A stretch of 64,000 nt of DNA from Rhabdophis nuchalis (GCA_039707465.1 CM077653.1:4675184-4739183); one strand, 5' to 3'. Positions 9,793 to 20,855 are shown, counted from the stretch's first letter. Notes: generated by a model not told the origin, from the sequence alone. Made by a program: numbers and translations.

Positions 9793-10679
9793 GTAAGGCG
9801 CCCTCCGCTTCACGCTTGCCCCTGTCGCCGATTTCTAAACATTTTGGTGGGTTGGGTAGAAGGGGAGAAAATGACCTCACACCGCTGTGCAAATGATACA
9901 AATTGTGTCATTCGTGGGCCTTGGGTTGCACAACACGGCATGGTGCATGAATGCCAGATGGAGATGACCTCAGATGTTCCAACAATAGGAATGAATTACA
10001 ACGAAGCCAACTCCCAGGAGATAATGAATTTGCTCTCTAGTGCCCTCAGTTAGCAACCTGTAGCTACTGGAGATATGCTACATTCACTCATAATAATAAG
10101 GCAGGGTTGTTGTTGTTTTTAACAAGGGGGTTGAGGAACAAGCATTCATGGCTTGGCTTGGGCAGGCAACCAACCACAACTCCTGGTTGTTCAACTAAGT
10201 CCACATGGATCCATTTGCATATTATACTGGGAGGAGGAGGGAGGAGGAGGAGGAGGAAGAGTAGAACTGTGGGGTCTTTATTAATCTCTGAGCTTGGTGG
10301 CTTTCTTGTAGAAATTTCATTACCCAACTAGGGAATGTCTACAGTGCTAGAAAGGGGTGAATTTTGGGGGGGGGAAGGAGAAGGAAAAGGAGACCAAGCC
10401 AGTATATCTCAGGGACACCAAGGTTGGAAAAACAGTTAGGGGCCACTGTTAATTCATAGAGGACAATCCTGACTAAAGTCCCACATAAAATGGTTGAACA
10501 TCTTCAAAACATGCCAAGGGTTTGAAGGTTCTTTTGCAGGACCAATTCCATAAAGGAATGATACGTGAACATCTCTGCTTTGATTGGATGGGGAAGGCAT
10601 CGTTTCTGCCGAAGTAGCCAGCCCAGATGTGACTGAGCGCACCAGCTTCAGATGGCTCAGATTTAGGACTAGGAAGAAT

Positions 10680-10922
10680 CAGTAGCATAAAGCTCTGGAG
10701 CCGCATGTGGCTCTTTTATCCCTCTGCTGCGGCTCCCTGTCGCTGGTCAGCTCCACAATGGATAGGGTTTTCAGTTAGGACAGGTAGAGGAAAAACAATG
10801 CCGTGCTAGGAGGAGACTCTACAGTGGGGTAACCGACTTCCAGTCAGCTCGAGAATTGAAGGTGGGGGGGCTTCCAGTTAGGACCTTTGTGGCTCTTGCA
10901 GTGCTTAAGGTTGCCGACCCCT
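10680..10922. mobile_element. hAT-type MITE (GTTGCCGACCCCTG end)
   Basis: AGCTCTGGAGCCGCATGTGG at the left; AAGGTTGCCGACCCCTG at the right. Same family as 24851-25182, where the 8-bp duplication is intact. Confidence 0.6.
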
Positions 10923-11059
10923 GGATCAGCTCCTGGTTTGGAAGCTGCAGTCAAGTCTTCTCCTGTCTCAGCAGCTTCAGGCTGCCATCTGGTGGTACAG
11001 GAGGCAAAGAAACCGGCCTTCCCTGTGAACATAAATTGTAGCCCAACCAAGGTATTCTC

Positions 11060-11310
11060 CAATGCAGTGTTTCTGAACCTTGGCTGTCTTAAGATGTGTG
11101 GACTTCAGCTCCCAGAATTCCTCAGATGCCTCCTAACAGCTCTCAAAGACGATGTGTCCGGAGCAACGTTTCTCAACCTTCACCCTTATAAGAAGGATGG
11201 ACTTCAACTCCCAGAATTCTCCAGCCAGCCATGTTGGGAGTTGAAGTCCACCTGTCTTCAGAAACAGAGCTGGTTCAGGACCTTCAGGTTCAGAAACACT
11301 GCCCCAATGA
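11060..11310. mobile_element. Two adjacent foldback hAT fragments
   Basis: Two GTTTCTSAACCTT starts and three copies of the GGACTTCARCTCCCAGAATT core in alternating orientation, ending TTCAGAAACACTGC. Confidence 0.55.
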
Positions 11311-11490
11311 AGCAGGGTGATAGCATCTCAATGGCTTCTGATAATGCACGTGTCAGCCTCCGCTTTATTGCTTGCTTCGGCTGTCATTGAAACGGGGGGG
11401 GGGGGGGGGGGAGGGGATGTGGGGTTTGGGTATTATATGTTGCAGGAGGTGTTTTGGAGCCAGGAGCTGATACCGACAATGGCCAAGGTC

Positions 11491-11620
11491 AGGTGTCTGC
11501 AAAGTTGGCTCTTTTAAGACTGGTGGACTTCAACTCCCAGAGTTCCCCAGCCAGCTGGCTGGGGGACTCTGGGAGTTGAATTCCACCAGTCTTAAAAGAG
11601 CCAACTTTGCAGACCCTTGG
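11491..11620. mobile_element. 130-bp near-perfect palindromic hAT MITE
   Basis: Flanked by an exact 8-bp duplication CCAAGGTC (11483-11490 and 11621-11628). The two halves, about 60 bp each, are reverse complements, meeting at CAGCCAGCTGGCTGG. Confidence 0.85.
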
Positions 11621-11946
11621 CCAAGGTCAACCGTCTTACATACCATTCTGATGATGCTCTTGAAGATGCAACCCACACGACATCAAAGGTTTTTTTTGCA
11701 TTGGACAGTGGGTTGGGGGGGGGGGTTATAGGGGAAAGGGGATGGACAATGCTTGATAGGTATACTTTCATGCGTAAATACCTCAGACTTGGCTTGAATT
11801 TCACTGCATTCTTTTCGTAACCAGTAAAAGGACTCTTAAATCTTTCAAAATGGACTTGAGTGGATTCTTTCATGGTCATCGTTAGAGGCAGACCTGACAG
11901 CATGCTTTCCACCCCCCCCCCACCTCTTCACTTTCTGCCCATCCAG

Positions 11947-12096
11947 CTGTGGGTGCCACTTCCACGTCTGCCAGTGTTCATGGACGGTGCAGTCGATTCG
12001 AATTTGAGTGCCAGCAGACCAAGAAGTGCGTTCCGAATTGGAAACGCTGCGACGGCTTGAAAGATTGTCAGGACAGCACGGATGAGCTGAACTGCC
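11947..12096 (+). CDS. SORL1: SORL1 exon w7: LA repeat 10 with linker
   Basis: Ser/Thr linker, then [21 protein letters not shown] and [16 protein letters not shown], a full LA module. Acceptor CATCCAG, preceded by a C-run, donor GTAAGT. Upstream intron sequence contains a perfect 8-bp-flanked foldback hAT (11491-11620). Downstream is a purine-rich minisatellite. Confidence 0.95.
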
Positions 12097-12420
12097 GTAA
12101 GTCTTTCTTGGCTTTGCGGGGGAAACTCCTGAAAAAGCCCTGCTGTCCCAGGAGATCCCCTTGCCTTCTGTCTTACCGGACAATGCTGGGAACCAGAGAT
12201 GGGTTGCACGGAGGGCTAGCGCCAGGTCGCCCTGTATGCGCACACTCACTTTATGAGTGTGGGAGCCTTCCGTGCCGGCGCTCTGCTAGCACGCGTGGCT
12301 TGCACGCACGCCCACGAGACGTGGTTAAATATTATTTGTATGAAAATATAAAGTTGGGATTGCTGAAACGCCGCCCCGAGAATCCATCACAGAAAATAAG
12401 TCAGTAAGGGCAACACCCGA

Positions 12421-12925
12421 AAGGGGGGGGGGGGGAGGGAGGTGAGGAAGGAAAAGAAGAAAGAGTAAAAGCAGAGGAAGTAAGGGAGGGAAATTAAGAG
12501 GAGGAGAGAGGGTAAGAAGGAGGAGAAGAGAGGAGGAGGAGGGGGGAAAGAGAGGGGAAGGAGAGAGGAGGAAGGATGAAGGAAAGGAAGAAAGGGTAAA
12601 AGAGGAAGTAAGGGAGGGAAATTAAGAGGAGAGAGGAGAAGAAGGAGGAGAAGAGAGGAGGAGGGGGAAAGAGAGGGGAAGGAGGAAGGAGGAGGAAGGA
12701 AAAGAAGAAAGGGTAAAAGCAGAGGAAGTAAGGAAGGGGGATTAAGAGTAGAAGAGAGGGTAAGGAGGAGGAGAAGAGAGGAGGAGGGGGAAAGAGAGGG
12801 GAAGAATAAAGAAGGAAGGATGAAGGAAAGGAAGAAAGGGTAAAAGCAGAGGAAGTAAGGGAGGAGAATTAAGAGGAGAGAGGGTAAGAAATAGGAGGAG
12901 GAGGGGGGAAAGAGAGGGGAAGATT
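12421..12925 (+). repeat. Purine-rich minisatellite, unit about 125 bp
   Basis: Almost pure A/G. The segment GGAAGTAAGGGAGG recurs with spacings of about 128, 120 and 127 bp (TAAGG at 12481, 12609, 12729, 12856). It starts with a poly-G run. Lies in the intron after exon w7. Confidence 0.8.
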
Positions 12926-13158
12926 TTTAATTTGATTCATGTAGCTCCTTCAAAACCATAGTCTTGGTTGATCAACCCAACAATTGTGATGACTATAAAG
13001 GTCTACTCAGCTTTCAGGAGAAGAAACAGCACCAAAACCCAGGAGTGCTTCTACTATTCAAAGTAGGGCAACCGATTACTTAGTGCGAGGCAACTAAGTA
13101 AATCCGCCCCGCCTACTTGTTGTAAGGTGGCAGTGTTGTATCTTCTTCTCTCTTCCAG

Positions 13159-13287
13159 CCACTCACAGCACCTTGTTGTGCCCTAGTGGGTTCAGATGTG
13201 AAGATAGGGAGGCCTGCATCATGAAGACAGAACGATGTGACGGTTTCCTGGATTGTCCAGATAGCAGTGACGAAAAGAATTGTACCG
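13159..13287 (+). CDS. SORL1: SORL1 exon w8: LA repeat 11 (last)
   Basis: Encodes [26 protein letters not shown] and [16 protein letters not shown], closing the LA cluster. Acceptor CTTCCAG after a TCTTCTTCTC tract, donor GTAAGT. A deleted copy of the cargo-carrying hAT family lies about 150 bp downstream. Confidence 0.95.
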
Positions 13288-13435
13288 GTAAGTCAGCGCC
13301 TTTCAACAGAAATCCAAAAAGAATTAAGCCGACGGGAATCAAATCAAACCAAATATCTTTATTATGATCTCTGGCCAGCCTTTCCGATGACCTGCGACTG
13401 GAATTCCAGCCCCAATAATGGTCATCTAATGAGGC

Positions 13436-13795
13436 TGGTGGGGTCACCAACCTTTCGGACCTCCGGGACCACTAAATTCATAATTTAAAATCCCGCGGAC
13501 CACTAATATGAACCGCCTAATGACCGGCTGGGTGGGCGTGGCAAGGTGGTCATGTGACTGGGTGGGTGTGGCCAACTCGATGTCACTCACCTCAAGGGGA
13601 ATTTCTGCCCCCCTCTGGCCCACAGAAAAAGACCCCAAAGGGGGAGACTCTCTGCAGCAACACAAGCATTCATTGCACGTCTCCGTCCCAGGGGCCGTAG
13701 TTTGAGAACCCCTGATTGAGTGCAGTAAAAAAATGCAAATAATTTTTCTGTGGATGACCAACGTTTTCTCACGGAACACCAGTTGGTGACCAGTT
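13436..13795 (+). mobile_element. Deleted copy of cargo-carrying hAT family
   Basis: Ends GGGGTCACCAACC and GTTGGTGACC. The arms match 42544-43289, but most of the exon-like cargo is deleted; only its 3' end remains (GGAATTTCTGCCCCCCTCTG onward). Exact target duplication not clear. Confidence 0.65.
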
Positions 13796-14228
13796 GGGAT
13801 GGAGCACAGTTCAGAATACTTGTCTCCACGGATTCTCACTCCCATCGTCCTCTTCTCTCAACCCAGCTTGTTTCATCAGCAAAAAAAACCCCTCCGCTCC
13901 TCAATTCATTATGGCTGAGATAACTTCCTCATTAATGGACATCGATTGCCCTTTCTGTTTGACGCCTCTTCCCACACCGCAGCTCCGTTCTTCCCCAAAG
14001 TGGAAAGGGTCATCGAGCATCCATCAGTCTTTCGTTCTTTAATTAAATATTGATTGGGAGAAGTCTGGCCAGATTCTCTTCCCCCACCACGGAATGTGGA
14101 AAAATGTCCACCTGGCTGGAATTTTAACGAGTGGCATTCAACAGCTTTGAAGCCATTTTCCAAGGGCGGGGAAGTTGGTCTTAGAGAAATTAGTGGACCG
14201 GGGAAAAGATTAGGAACTATTCAAACTA

Positions 14229-14944
14229 CCATATTTTTCAGAGTATAAGACGCTCCAAAGTATAAGACGCACCTAGCTTTTGGGGAGGAAAACAAGAGAA
14301 AAATATCTGCCTCTGCCTCCCAGCAATTTGCTTCCTTGCAACAAACAGCAAACAATATACACTGTTTGTAGTGTTACGTTTCAGTCTATACTTGTACAGA
14401 TGCTGTTAAAAGTGATGTGCCTTTCTGGGAATCTACGTTATTCTTTGCTATTTAAAAGAAGACACAATAGCACTGGGCGTCTTCAGATCAAGCATTTATT
14501 TTAAAAGCCTTCTTCATTCGGTTAAGCTGTCTAGAACAATAATTAAGCAGCCTTTAAAAAATAAGTCTAATCATTTGAACATTCTATAGGCATTTATAGT
14601 TATTGACTTACCCCCATGCAGCAAACAGCCTGATTAGCACAAGGGAAAAAAAATCTGCTTCCCAGCAATTTGCTCTTGCTGCAAAGAGCAAGTTTCACTT
14701 TCAGTTTCAGCATGAGCCTCCCGATCATCAGCTGTTCCAGGCTGTAGGGATTGCCATAATCTATTGCAGTCTCTGCAAGCTCCATTTTCTCTGTTTACTG
14801 CAAGGAGGTAAATTGCTGGGGGGCAGAGGCCAAAGGGAGGGGGACGGTGGGTCAGTTGGGCCACATTCAGTGTATAAGACGCACCCCAATTTTCACCCTC
14901 TTTTAGGGGAGGAAAAGGTGCATCTTATACTCCAAAAAACATGG
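14229..14944. mobile_element. TA-target MITE, long variant
   Basis: TA flanks at 14227-14228 and 14945-14946. The termini CCATATTTTTCAGAG and CTCCAAAAAACATGG are mutated. 716 bp with an internal duplication of TGCTTCCCAGCAATTTGC-like segments. Confidence 0.65.
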
Positions 14945-15014
14945 TATTCTGTTTTTATTTGTTTTTATTTATTTTTTATCTGCAAGGAGGTAAATTGCTG
15001 GCAGTGGTCAGAGT

Positions 15015-15233
15015 TAGCAATAGCATTTAGACTTATATACCCCTTCCCAGTGCTTTACAGCTCTCTCTAAGAGATTTACAGAGTCAGCTTATTTGCCCCC
15101 CAACAATCTGGATCCTCATTTTACCGAACCTTAGAAGGATGGAAAGCTGAGTCAACCTTGAGCTGGTCAGAATCGAACTGCAGTGAGTTAGCCCTGCAGT
15201 ACTGCATTCTAACCACTGCACCACCACGGCTCT
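15015..15233 (-). mobile_element. tRNA-derived SINE (family B), antisense
   Basis: Minus-strand order: GTGGTGCAGTGGTTAGAATG (A box), CAGTTCGATTCTG (B box), GGTTGACTCAGCTTTCC, tail AAATGCTATTGCT. Ends 66 bp before SORL1 exon w9. Confidence 0.75.
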
Positions 15234-15299
15234 TTAATCTCTTTCTTTCCAGTCCTTATCAGACTCAGGAAATCTTCCCTTCTTTCTTTTTTTACCTAG

Positions 15300-15426
15300 A
15301 TGACACCCTTGTCTATAAGGTTCAGAATCTTCAGTGGACAGCTGACTTTTTGGGCAACATTACTTTATCCTGGGCTCAGCCGAAGAAGATGCCTCTCGCT
15401 TCCTGTGTCTACAACATCTACTACAG
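15300..15426 (+). CDS. SORL1: SORL1 exon w9: FN3 domain 1, first half
   Basis: Encodes [20 protein letters not shown] and [16 protein letters not shown]: the A-C strands of the first fibronectin III domain, with the conserved Trp and a potential N-glycosylation site (NIT). The exon ends in phase 2, a change from the phase-1 LA exons. Acceptor TTACCTAG, donor GTAGAC. An antisense tRNA-derived SINE ends 66 bp upstream. Confidence 0.95.
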
Positions 15427-15489
15427 GTAGACGGTCTGATTTTAGCGTTCTTGGTAACTCCTGACATCAGGGAGCTTGGCTGCAGGCTT

Positions 15490-15960
15490 AGAATTATTTA
15501 TTTATTTTATTTATCAAATTTATATCCCGCACCTATCTCCGGATTGGACTCGGTGGCGCACGGGAAAGGAATAAAATGTAAAAAACAATAAATACAGGAT
15601 ATTAAAAATAAATTAAATTAAATTGCACCCGTGCTAAAATTGCCAATTAAAACCCATTTCTAAAATAAGATTAAAAGTTAGATCTATGCCAGGCCGGCCT
15701 CGTGAAAGAGATATGTTTTTAGAGCCCGGCGGAAGAGGCACAGGTTCGTGATCGTGCGGAGGTCGGGTGGTAGGTCATTCCAGAGGGCAGGAGCTGCCAC
15801 AGAGAAGGTTCTCGCTGTGGGGGCCGCCAGCCGGCATTGTCCGGCAGACGGCACCCTGAGGAGGCCCACCCTGTGAGAGCGGACAGGTCTAAGGGAAGTA
15901 TGTGGTAGAAGGCGGTCCCACAGATAACCAGGTCCAAATTAGGCTACATAGAACCTCTTA
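15490..15960 (-). mobile_element. L2-like LINE 3' end, antisense
   Basis: The minus frame encodes [20 protein letters not shown] and LKTYLFHEAGLA, the LINE C-terminal signature (W-N-x-L-P, then L-K-T-x-L-F). 3' end motif TATATCCCGC. Same family at 31035-31617 and 56365-56784. Confidence 0.75.
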
Positions 15961-16014
15961 TTAGTATGACTTCTGCTCCATTCATGGCATATGTAGTAAA
16001 TTGTACCGTACTGT

Positions 16015-16193
16015 GTGCAGCTCCTAAATGAGCTTCTCTTGGTGGAGATCCAAAGGTGCAGAAGGCCAAAGGTCCTTTTCTAATGTTGATGGTTTCACTG
16101 ACCGGATTTGCACATTACAATGCGCTCATACTTAGCTGCTTTCATACAACATGCCTAAGTCACAGTCTAACCCTATTCATGCTTAGAATAGAA
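16015..16193 (+). repeat. Direct repeat, left copy
   Basis: About 180 bp from GCAGCTCCTAAATGAG to ACCCTATTCATGCTTAG, repeated at 16640-16843 with substitutions and a small insertion. The pair flanks a LINE fragment. Confidence 0.7.
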
Positions 16194-16194
16194 T

Positions 16195-16640
16195 TCTTTA
16201 TTGGCCAAGTGTGATTGGACACACCAGGAATTTGTCTTCGGTACAGATGCTCTCAGTGTACATAAAGAAAAATAAAATAGAATACATTCATCAAGAATCA
16301 TAAGATACAACACTTCGTGATAGTCATAGGTTACTAATAAGCAATCAAATCATACTAGGAAACAAATAAAACTATATAAACTTTAAAGATACAAGCAACA
16401 TGGTTATAGTCATAAGTGAGAAGAGATAGGTACTAGGAAGGATGAGAAGAATTGTAGTAATACAGTCTTAGTAAATAGTTTGACAGTGTTGTTTGGGGTT
16501 AGTTGTTTAGCAGAGTGTTGACATTTGGGAAAAACCTGACCTTGTGTCTAGTTATTCTGGTGTGCAGTGCCCTGTAGTGTCATTTTGAGGGTAGAAGTTG
16601 AAACAATTTACGTCCAGGATGTTTATGTTTAACAATTTAT
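16195..16640 (-). mobile_element. LINE 3' end, antisense
   Basis: TTCTTTATTGGCCAAGTGTG, ACACACCAGGAATTTGTCTT and a TAGTCATA-rich body typical of a dispersed LINE 3' region; partly similar to 21900-22000. Family not assigned. Confidence 0.5.
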
Positions 16641-16843
16641 GTGCAGCTCCTAAATGAGTTTTTCTTGGTAGAGATTGAAGAGTGGAGAAGGCAACATGTC
16701 CTATTCTAATATTGATTGTGTCACTGACCTGGTTTGCTCATTACAATGTGCTCATGCTTAACTGTGTTTTCCTGAGGAACCTACGAGTTACTGGTTTCAT
16801 ACAACATGCCTAAGTCACAGTCTAACCCTATTCATGCTTAGCA
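16640..16843 (+). repeat. Direct repeat, right copy
   Basis: Second copy of the 16015-16193 segment, ending in the same CAGTCTAACCCTATTCATGC. Confidence 0.7.
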
Positions 16844-16982
16844 TGCATGAACCCAGACATGGGTGGAATTAAATGTATTTCTAGCAGCATCAAAGCAAAT
16901 GATCAATGCAACAGCTGCAACACTGCCTGTCCATCACTCCACCGCTGTGATGTTGTGGTTTTTTGTCCACTCCTGAATCTAG

Positions 16983-17152
16983 GATGGTGGGAGAAAACGT
17001 GTGGAAATCCGTGGAGACCCACAGTAGCAAAACCAACAGCATCTTGAAAGTACTGAAGCCGGATTGCACGTACCAAGTTAAGGTCCAGGTCCAGTGCCTG
17101 AGCAAAGTGTACAACACCAACGATTTCATAGTCTTAAGGACTCCAGAAGGAC
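16983..17152 (+). CDS. SORL1: SORL1 exon w10: FN3 domain 1, second half
   Basis: Encodes [37 protein letters not shown] and [18 protein letters not shown]. It includes the tyrosine corner YQVKVQVQ typical of FN3. Acceptor CTGAATCTAG, donor GTAAGC at 17153. The intron before it holds a LINE fragment between two 180-200 bp direct repeats. Confidence 0.95.
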
Positions 17153-17286
17153 GTAAGCTACTCTTATTTCTTCACAGCCTGCATGGTGTGAATGATGGTA
17201 TAAAAACCTCATATTGCTTGGGCCCTGAGTATTTGGTTGCAGAGGAGAAGGTGTCTTCCACCTTTAGATGACCTCTGAATGAATCA

Positions 17287-17367
17287 GAACGGAGCTGGAA
17301 GGGACCTTGGGGGTATTCTAGTCCAGCCCCCCTGCTCAAGCAGGAGACCCTCTACCATTTCAGACAA
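17287..17367 (-). mobile_element. CR1 3' end fragment at the intron end
   Basis: AGCTGGAAGGGACCTTGG to CCATTTCAGACAA, antisense CR1. It stops 25 bp before SORL1 exon w11. Confidence 0.8.
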
Positions 17368-17392
17368 TCCTTCTCTTTCTCTCACTCTCCAG

Positions 17393-17505
17393 TTCCAGAT
17401 CCCCCCCGCCATCTTCAACTGCAGCTGAAGAAAGAAGCTGAAGGCATCGTGGTTTGCCAGTGGGCACCTCCAGCAAACGCCCATGGTCTAATCAGAGAAT
17501 ACGTT
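17393..17505 (+). CDS. SORL1: SORL1 exon w11: FN3 domain 2, start
   Basis: Encodes [31 protein letters not shown] and LIREYV. The acceptor CTCTCCAG sits at the end of a strong TTCTCTTTCTCTCACTCTCC tract. A CR1 fragment ends at about 17367, only 25 bp before the exon. Donor GTAAGT; the exon ends in phase 0. Confidence 0.95.
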
Positions 17506-17539
17506 GTAAGTATTTCAGTGTAGATGGAAATAAGCTGAG

Positions 17540-17995
17540 GGTTATCTCTGACCCTGGCTTCCCGGGAGCATGAAGCAAACTCCTGGTCTCGACAAAAAGC
17601 CCTTTTATTAATTTACTGTGAATTCTGCTCATTCACATCCAGCAAAGTCTTTCAAGGGAGGATTTACGGTCACAGACCTTATCTGGCTTGGAGAGTTGCC
17701 AGGCCGAGATCTGCAAAACCTGGCAAAGAGTCTCGGAGAGTCACAAACCAATGAAGCGAACTAATGGTCTCCTGCAAACTCCACTCCCCTTTCGCTCCTC
17801 TTTTATTTCCTCTGGGAAGGGCCATTAATTGTCCACCTGTGACCTTACTCCCAAGTCCGACCCCTGTTCTTTAGCTGTTCCCTTCGACTGGCGACTCTGC
17901 GCATTCACACGCTGGGAACAGGCTCCAGCTGTTTGTCTGCCTTGCAGATTCAAACGTTTCCCTGGAGGCACGATCTTAAAAGATGTAGCCTGCTG
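17540..17995 (-). mobile_element. LTR fragment, antisense
   Basis: The minus strand contains TAATAAAAGGGCTTTTTGTC followed by GAGACCAGGAGTTTGC and ...CCAGGGTCAGAG, paralleling the polyadenylation region and end of the LTR at 25651-26238. The 5' end is uncertain. It fills most of the intron before exon w12. Confidence 0.5.
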
Positions 17996-18046
17996 AAAGG
18001 TGACTTTAGCAAGGAGATGGTTGTCCCTATTTTTCCGTCCTGGTAG

Positions 18047-18151
18047 GTGGAATACAGCAGAGCCGATTCGAAGGAATGGTCTTCTGTGAGGGCGCCCACT
18101 AACTACTCGGAAGTGGAGATGTTGCAGGTCAACGCCTTATATGTTTTCAGA
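18047..18151 (+). CDS. SORL1: SORL1 exon w12: FN3 domain 2, middle
   Basis: 35 codons in phase 0: VEYSRADSKEWSSVRAPTNY, SEVEMLQVNALYVFR. It contains an N-glycosylation sequon (NYS). Acceptor TGGTAG, donor GTGAGT. The upstream intron is largely an antisense LTR fragment. Confidence 0.94.
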
Positions 18152-18258
18152 GTGAGTAGATGTCTTCTGTTATTATCTATGGGCATCAGCTGACCTTGGC
18201 CTGTAGAACTAGAAGATTTCTGTTCTTCTGTTGTCCCAAAAAGAATAGGTGTTTAAAG

Positions 18259-18540
18259 CAGTGGTCACCCTTAGTGGTCCACAAGAAAATTTTGGTGGAC
18301 TGCAGAAAAAGTATTTGCATTTTTTATATTGCACTAAATTAGGGGTTTTCAAACTACGGCCCCTGGGACGGATGTGTGCAATGAACACATGTGTTGCTGC
18401 AGAGAGTCTCCCCCTTCGGGATCTTTTTGTGTAGGTCAGAGGAGGGGCAGAGATTCCAACTTGGGGTCTCCTTCGGATTCCTGGTGGGAGGCTTTGGGCG
18501 AAGGCTGGAGGGAAGTGCCCCTGGTGTAGAAGAGCCAGAG
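18259..18540 (-). mobile_element. Truncated antisense copy of cargo-carrying hAT family
   Basis: Starts CAGTGGTCACCC, the inverse of the right end of 42544-43289. It carries the 3' part of the same cargo on the minus strand (TTTGGGCGAAGGCTGGAGGG on plus). Cut off by the LINE that follows. Confidence 0.6.
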
Positions 18541-18544
18541 AGCT

Positions 18545-19140
18545 CTGGGATAGAAGTTTTTTTTTCAGCTTATTTGTCCTTGTTTTTATTGTCCTGTACC
18601 ATCTACCAGATGGTAATAGTTCAAAAAAAAAGGGTGCCCAAGATGAGATGGATCTTTAAGGATGTTTTGAACTTTCTTAAGGCAGCGGGGGCTATAGAGC
18701 TCTTCCAAAGAGGGGAGAGGGCAACCCATGATCCTCTGGGCAATGCCGTTGACCCTCTGGAGGGCCGTCCTATCTGCCCCTGGGCAATCGGCAAACCATA
18801 CACAGGTGCAAGAAGTTAAACTACTCTCTATGGTGCTGCGGTAGAAAATCACCAGCAGTTTTCCATTCAGTTGTTGTCTCCTGAGAAGTCTCAGGTCGCA
18901 TCATCTCTGCTGGGTCCTTTTGACCAGGGCTGCGATGTGAGCTACCCCAGGTCAGCACCTCTTGTATGACAACACCCAGAAAGTTAAAACTGGCCACTTG
19001 CTCCACTCGGTCTCCCTTGATAAGCAAGGGCTGGACGTCTGATCTATTCCTTCTATAGTCCACTATAATCTCCTTGGTTTTCTTGGTCTTAAGGACCAAG
19101 TTATGTTCCCAACACCACAAAAGCAACCAGTACACCTCAT
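18545..19140 (-). mobile_element. LINE fragment, reverse-transcriptase thumb and C-terminus
   Basis: Minus frames encode LVLKTKKTKEIIVDYRRNRS and GCPLPSLEELYSPRCLKK; the frame shifts between them. Longer copy of the family at 360-845. Confidence 0.65.
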
Positions 19141-19267
19141 CTCGATAGGCAGACTCATCCCACCCTGGAGATTAGCCCCATTGGCTAATCTGGTTGGGAA
19201 TCCTAGGTTTAGTAGTCACTATCCCTTCCGGTGACTATGTCATCTGTTCCTCCCTCCCCTCCCTGCC

Positions 19268-19535
19268 ATTCCCTTACAACCGTGATGATGAACCTATGGC
19301 ACACGTGCCACAGGTAGCACATGGAACCCTCTCTGCGGCCAGCTCAGTGCCACCGTACACGGGTGCACTCCTCCTGCTGACCAGCTGATTTTCGGATCTC
19401 TGCCACACATACAGGAGACGTGTGCGCATGCGCGTGGGGTAGGCGGGAGCGTGAGGGGGTGTGGTGCCCCCCGCATCCCATTTTTGGTCCTGGAAGGCTT
19501 CAGGGAGGCTTGTTAGGCCCAAAATGGGATATGGG
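19268..19535. mobile_element. hAT fragment
   Basis: GTGATGATGAACCTATGGCA and repeated GCGCATGCGCGTGGG segments, like 43734-44307. Its right side abuts an LTR insertion. Confidence 0.45.
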
Positions 19536-19538
19536 GAG

Positions 19539-20029
19539 TGTTAGGATATTCAGCCTTATATTGGGTTGACAGTATATATGAGCCTATGTTCTTAAGGAAT
19601 TGTGTAGCTTTAAGAACTGTGTTTGAATTCTGATTGGCTGTGCTTCTCAGCTCTACCATAAAGGAAGCTCGGGAACTCAGTTCGATTCCCTTTGATTTCC
19701 TGTTCTTACTGTTTGCCGTTTGAGTAGCTGAAGCTGAAGACTGAAGACTGAAGGAGTATTTGTTTTGCATCAGAATTTTGATAACTCTGTGTTTGGTGTA
19801 GGACTGTTATTATTTTGAGAAGTTAGTCTCACTGGTCGGAAGAAGCATTTTAGTTGCTACAAAGTAAAGACTATTTATTTTCTTACTATCACTGTTTTAG
19901 AGTTTGTGTGTGGTCAAAGCAACTTATCTCTTTACTGTCCAGTGAATTACACTATTCCACATTTATTTGCTAACACTGGTTACGGGATCAGAGTGGTAAC
20001 ACTGGTTCTTGAACCCAAAGTTGCTAACA
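19539..20029 (+). mobile_element. Solo LTR-like element with 5-bp target duplication
   Basis: Begins TGTTAG and ends CTAACA (inverse), flanked by GGGAG on both sides (19534-19538, 20030-20034). A TATA-like GTATATATGAG lies at about 19570. An internal TTTGCTAACA at 19975 suggests either an end-duplication or a short leader remnant. 491 bp, no coding region. Confidence 0.65.
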
Positions 20030-20155
20030 GGGAGGTGCAGCATTTCCCCACTGCCTTATAAATTTCCTTGGCGTGTCTTTTTTTTTTTTTAAGAGCTCTT
20101 TTACCCAGGGCAATGGATTGCCTATTTTAACAAGCCCATTTTCTCTTCTGCAAAG

Positions 20156-20228
20156 GTTGCCGCCGTCACAAGCCGCGGGGTGGGGAACTGGAGCGACTCC
20201 AAATCGATACGACCCATCAAAGGCAAAG
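20156..20228 (+). CDS. SORL1: SORL1 exon w13: FN3 domain 2, end
   Basis: Small exon, 24 codons plus 1 nt: VAAVTSRGVGNWSDSKSIRP then IKGK. It carries an FN3 motif resembling WSxWS (GNWSDS). The acceptor is TTCTCTTCTGCAAAG, with A rather than C before the AG, and the donor is GTGAAA, so the splice signals are weaker than average. Its sequence matches human SorLA almost residue for residue, so the exon is sound. Confidence 0.93.
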
Positions 20229-20589
20229 GTGAAAACGTTCAGGGTTTAATTTCTTGAGTTCTTTTCTTGCACCAGACGAGGCACGGAGTTTGGTGAAGGC
20301 AGCTAGATGGCACCAGCCATTCCACCTTTGCCCGGTCTCAAAAGGTTCAGGAGATCCGCCTGCCCTCCTTTGACTTGGAGGAGAGAGACCCCAGGACTCC
20401 GACAGAGGAGAAGGAGCCTCCTTGTAGTAGGAAGCACTTCCAGGATGTTGCCCCAAAGCCCGTCACGTCCATGAAATTATCCATCTCTTGAGCTGAAATT
20501 TAAGGGATGCTTTCCTTCATTGCAGGACATCATCACTGCCCTAGGGTGGGAACCAACTTAAGCTGCCAACTTAAGTACATATGCATACA

Positions 20590-20855
20590 TATCACGGGTG
20601 GCTTGCTGCCGGCATTACTGCTGATGTGGTGCGTGCACAAATGTGCACAAATGCTCAGTTGCCCATAAACAGCTCTGTGCATGCGCAGAAGATTAAAAAA
20701 TGGGGTGGGTGGGAGGGGAAACATGCAACGCCGACCGGGGAACTGGTTCGGAGTTGTGGCAGTCCTGGGTTGCCACCAGTCCTGGTGACCCAGGCCAGCA
20801 AACCACTACTGGTTCGGCTGAACCGGTCCGAACTTGTAGGAACCCACTTCTGATA
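20590..20855. mobile_element. hAT-type fragment (ACCGGTT family)
   Basis: Ends in GAACCGGTCCGAACTTG and GGAACCCACTTCTG, like 27153-27339. Left end degraded. Confidence 0.45.
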
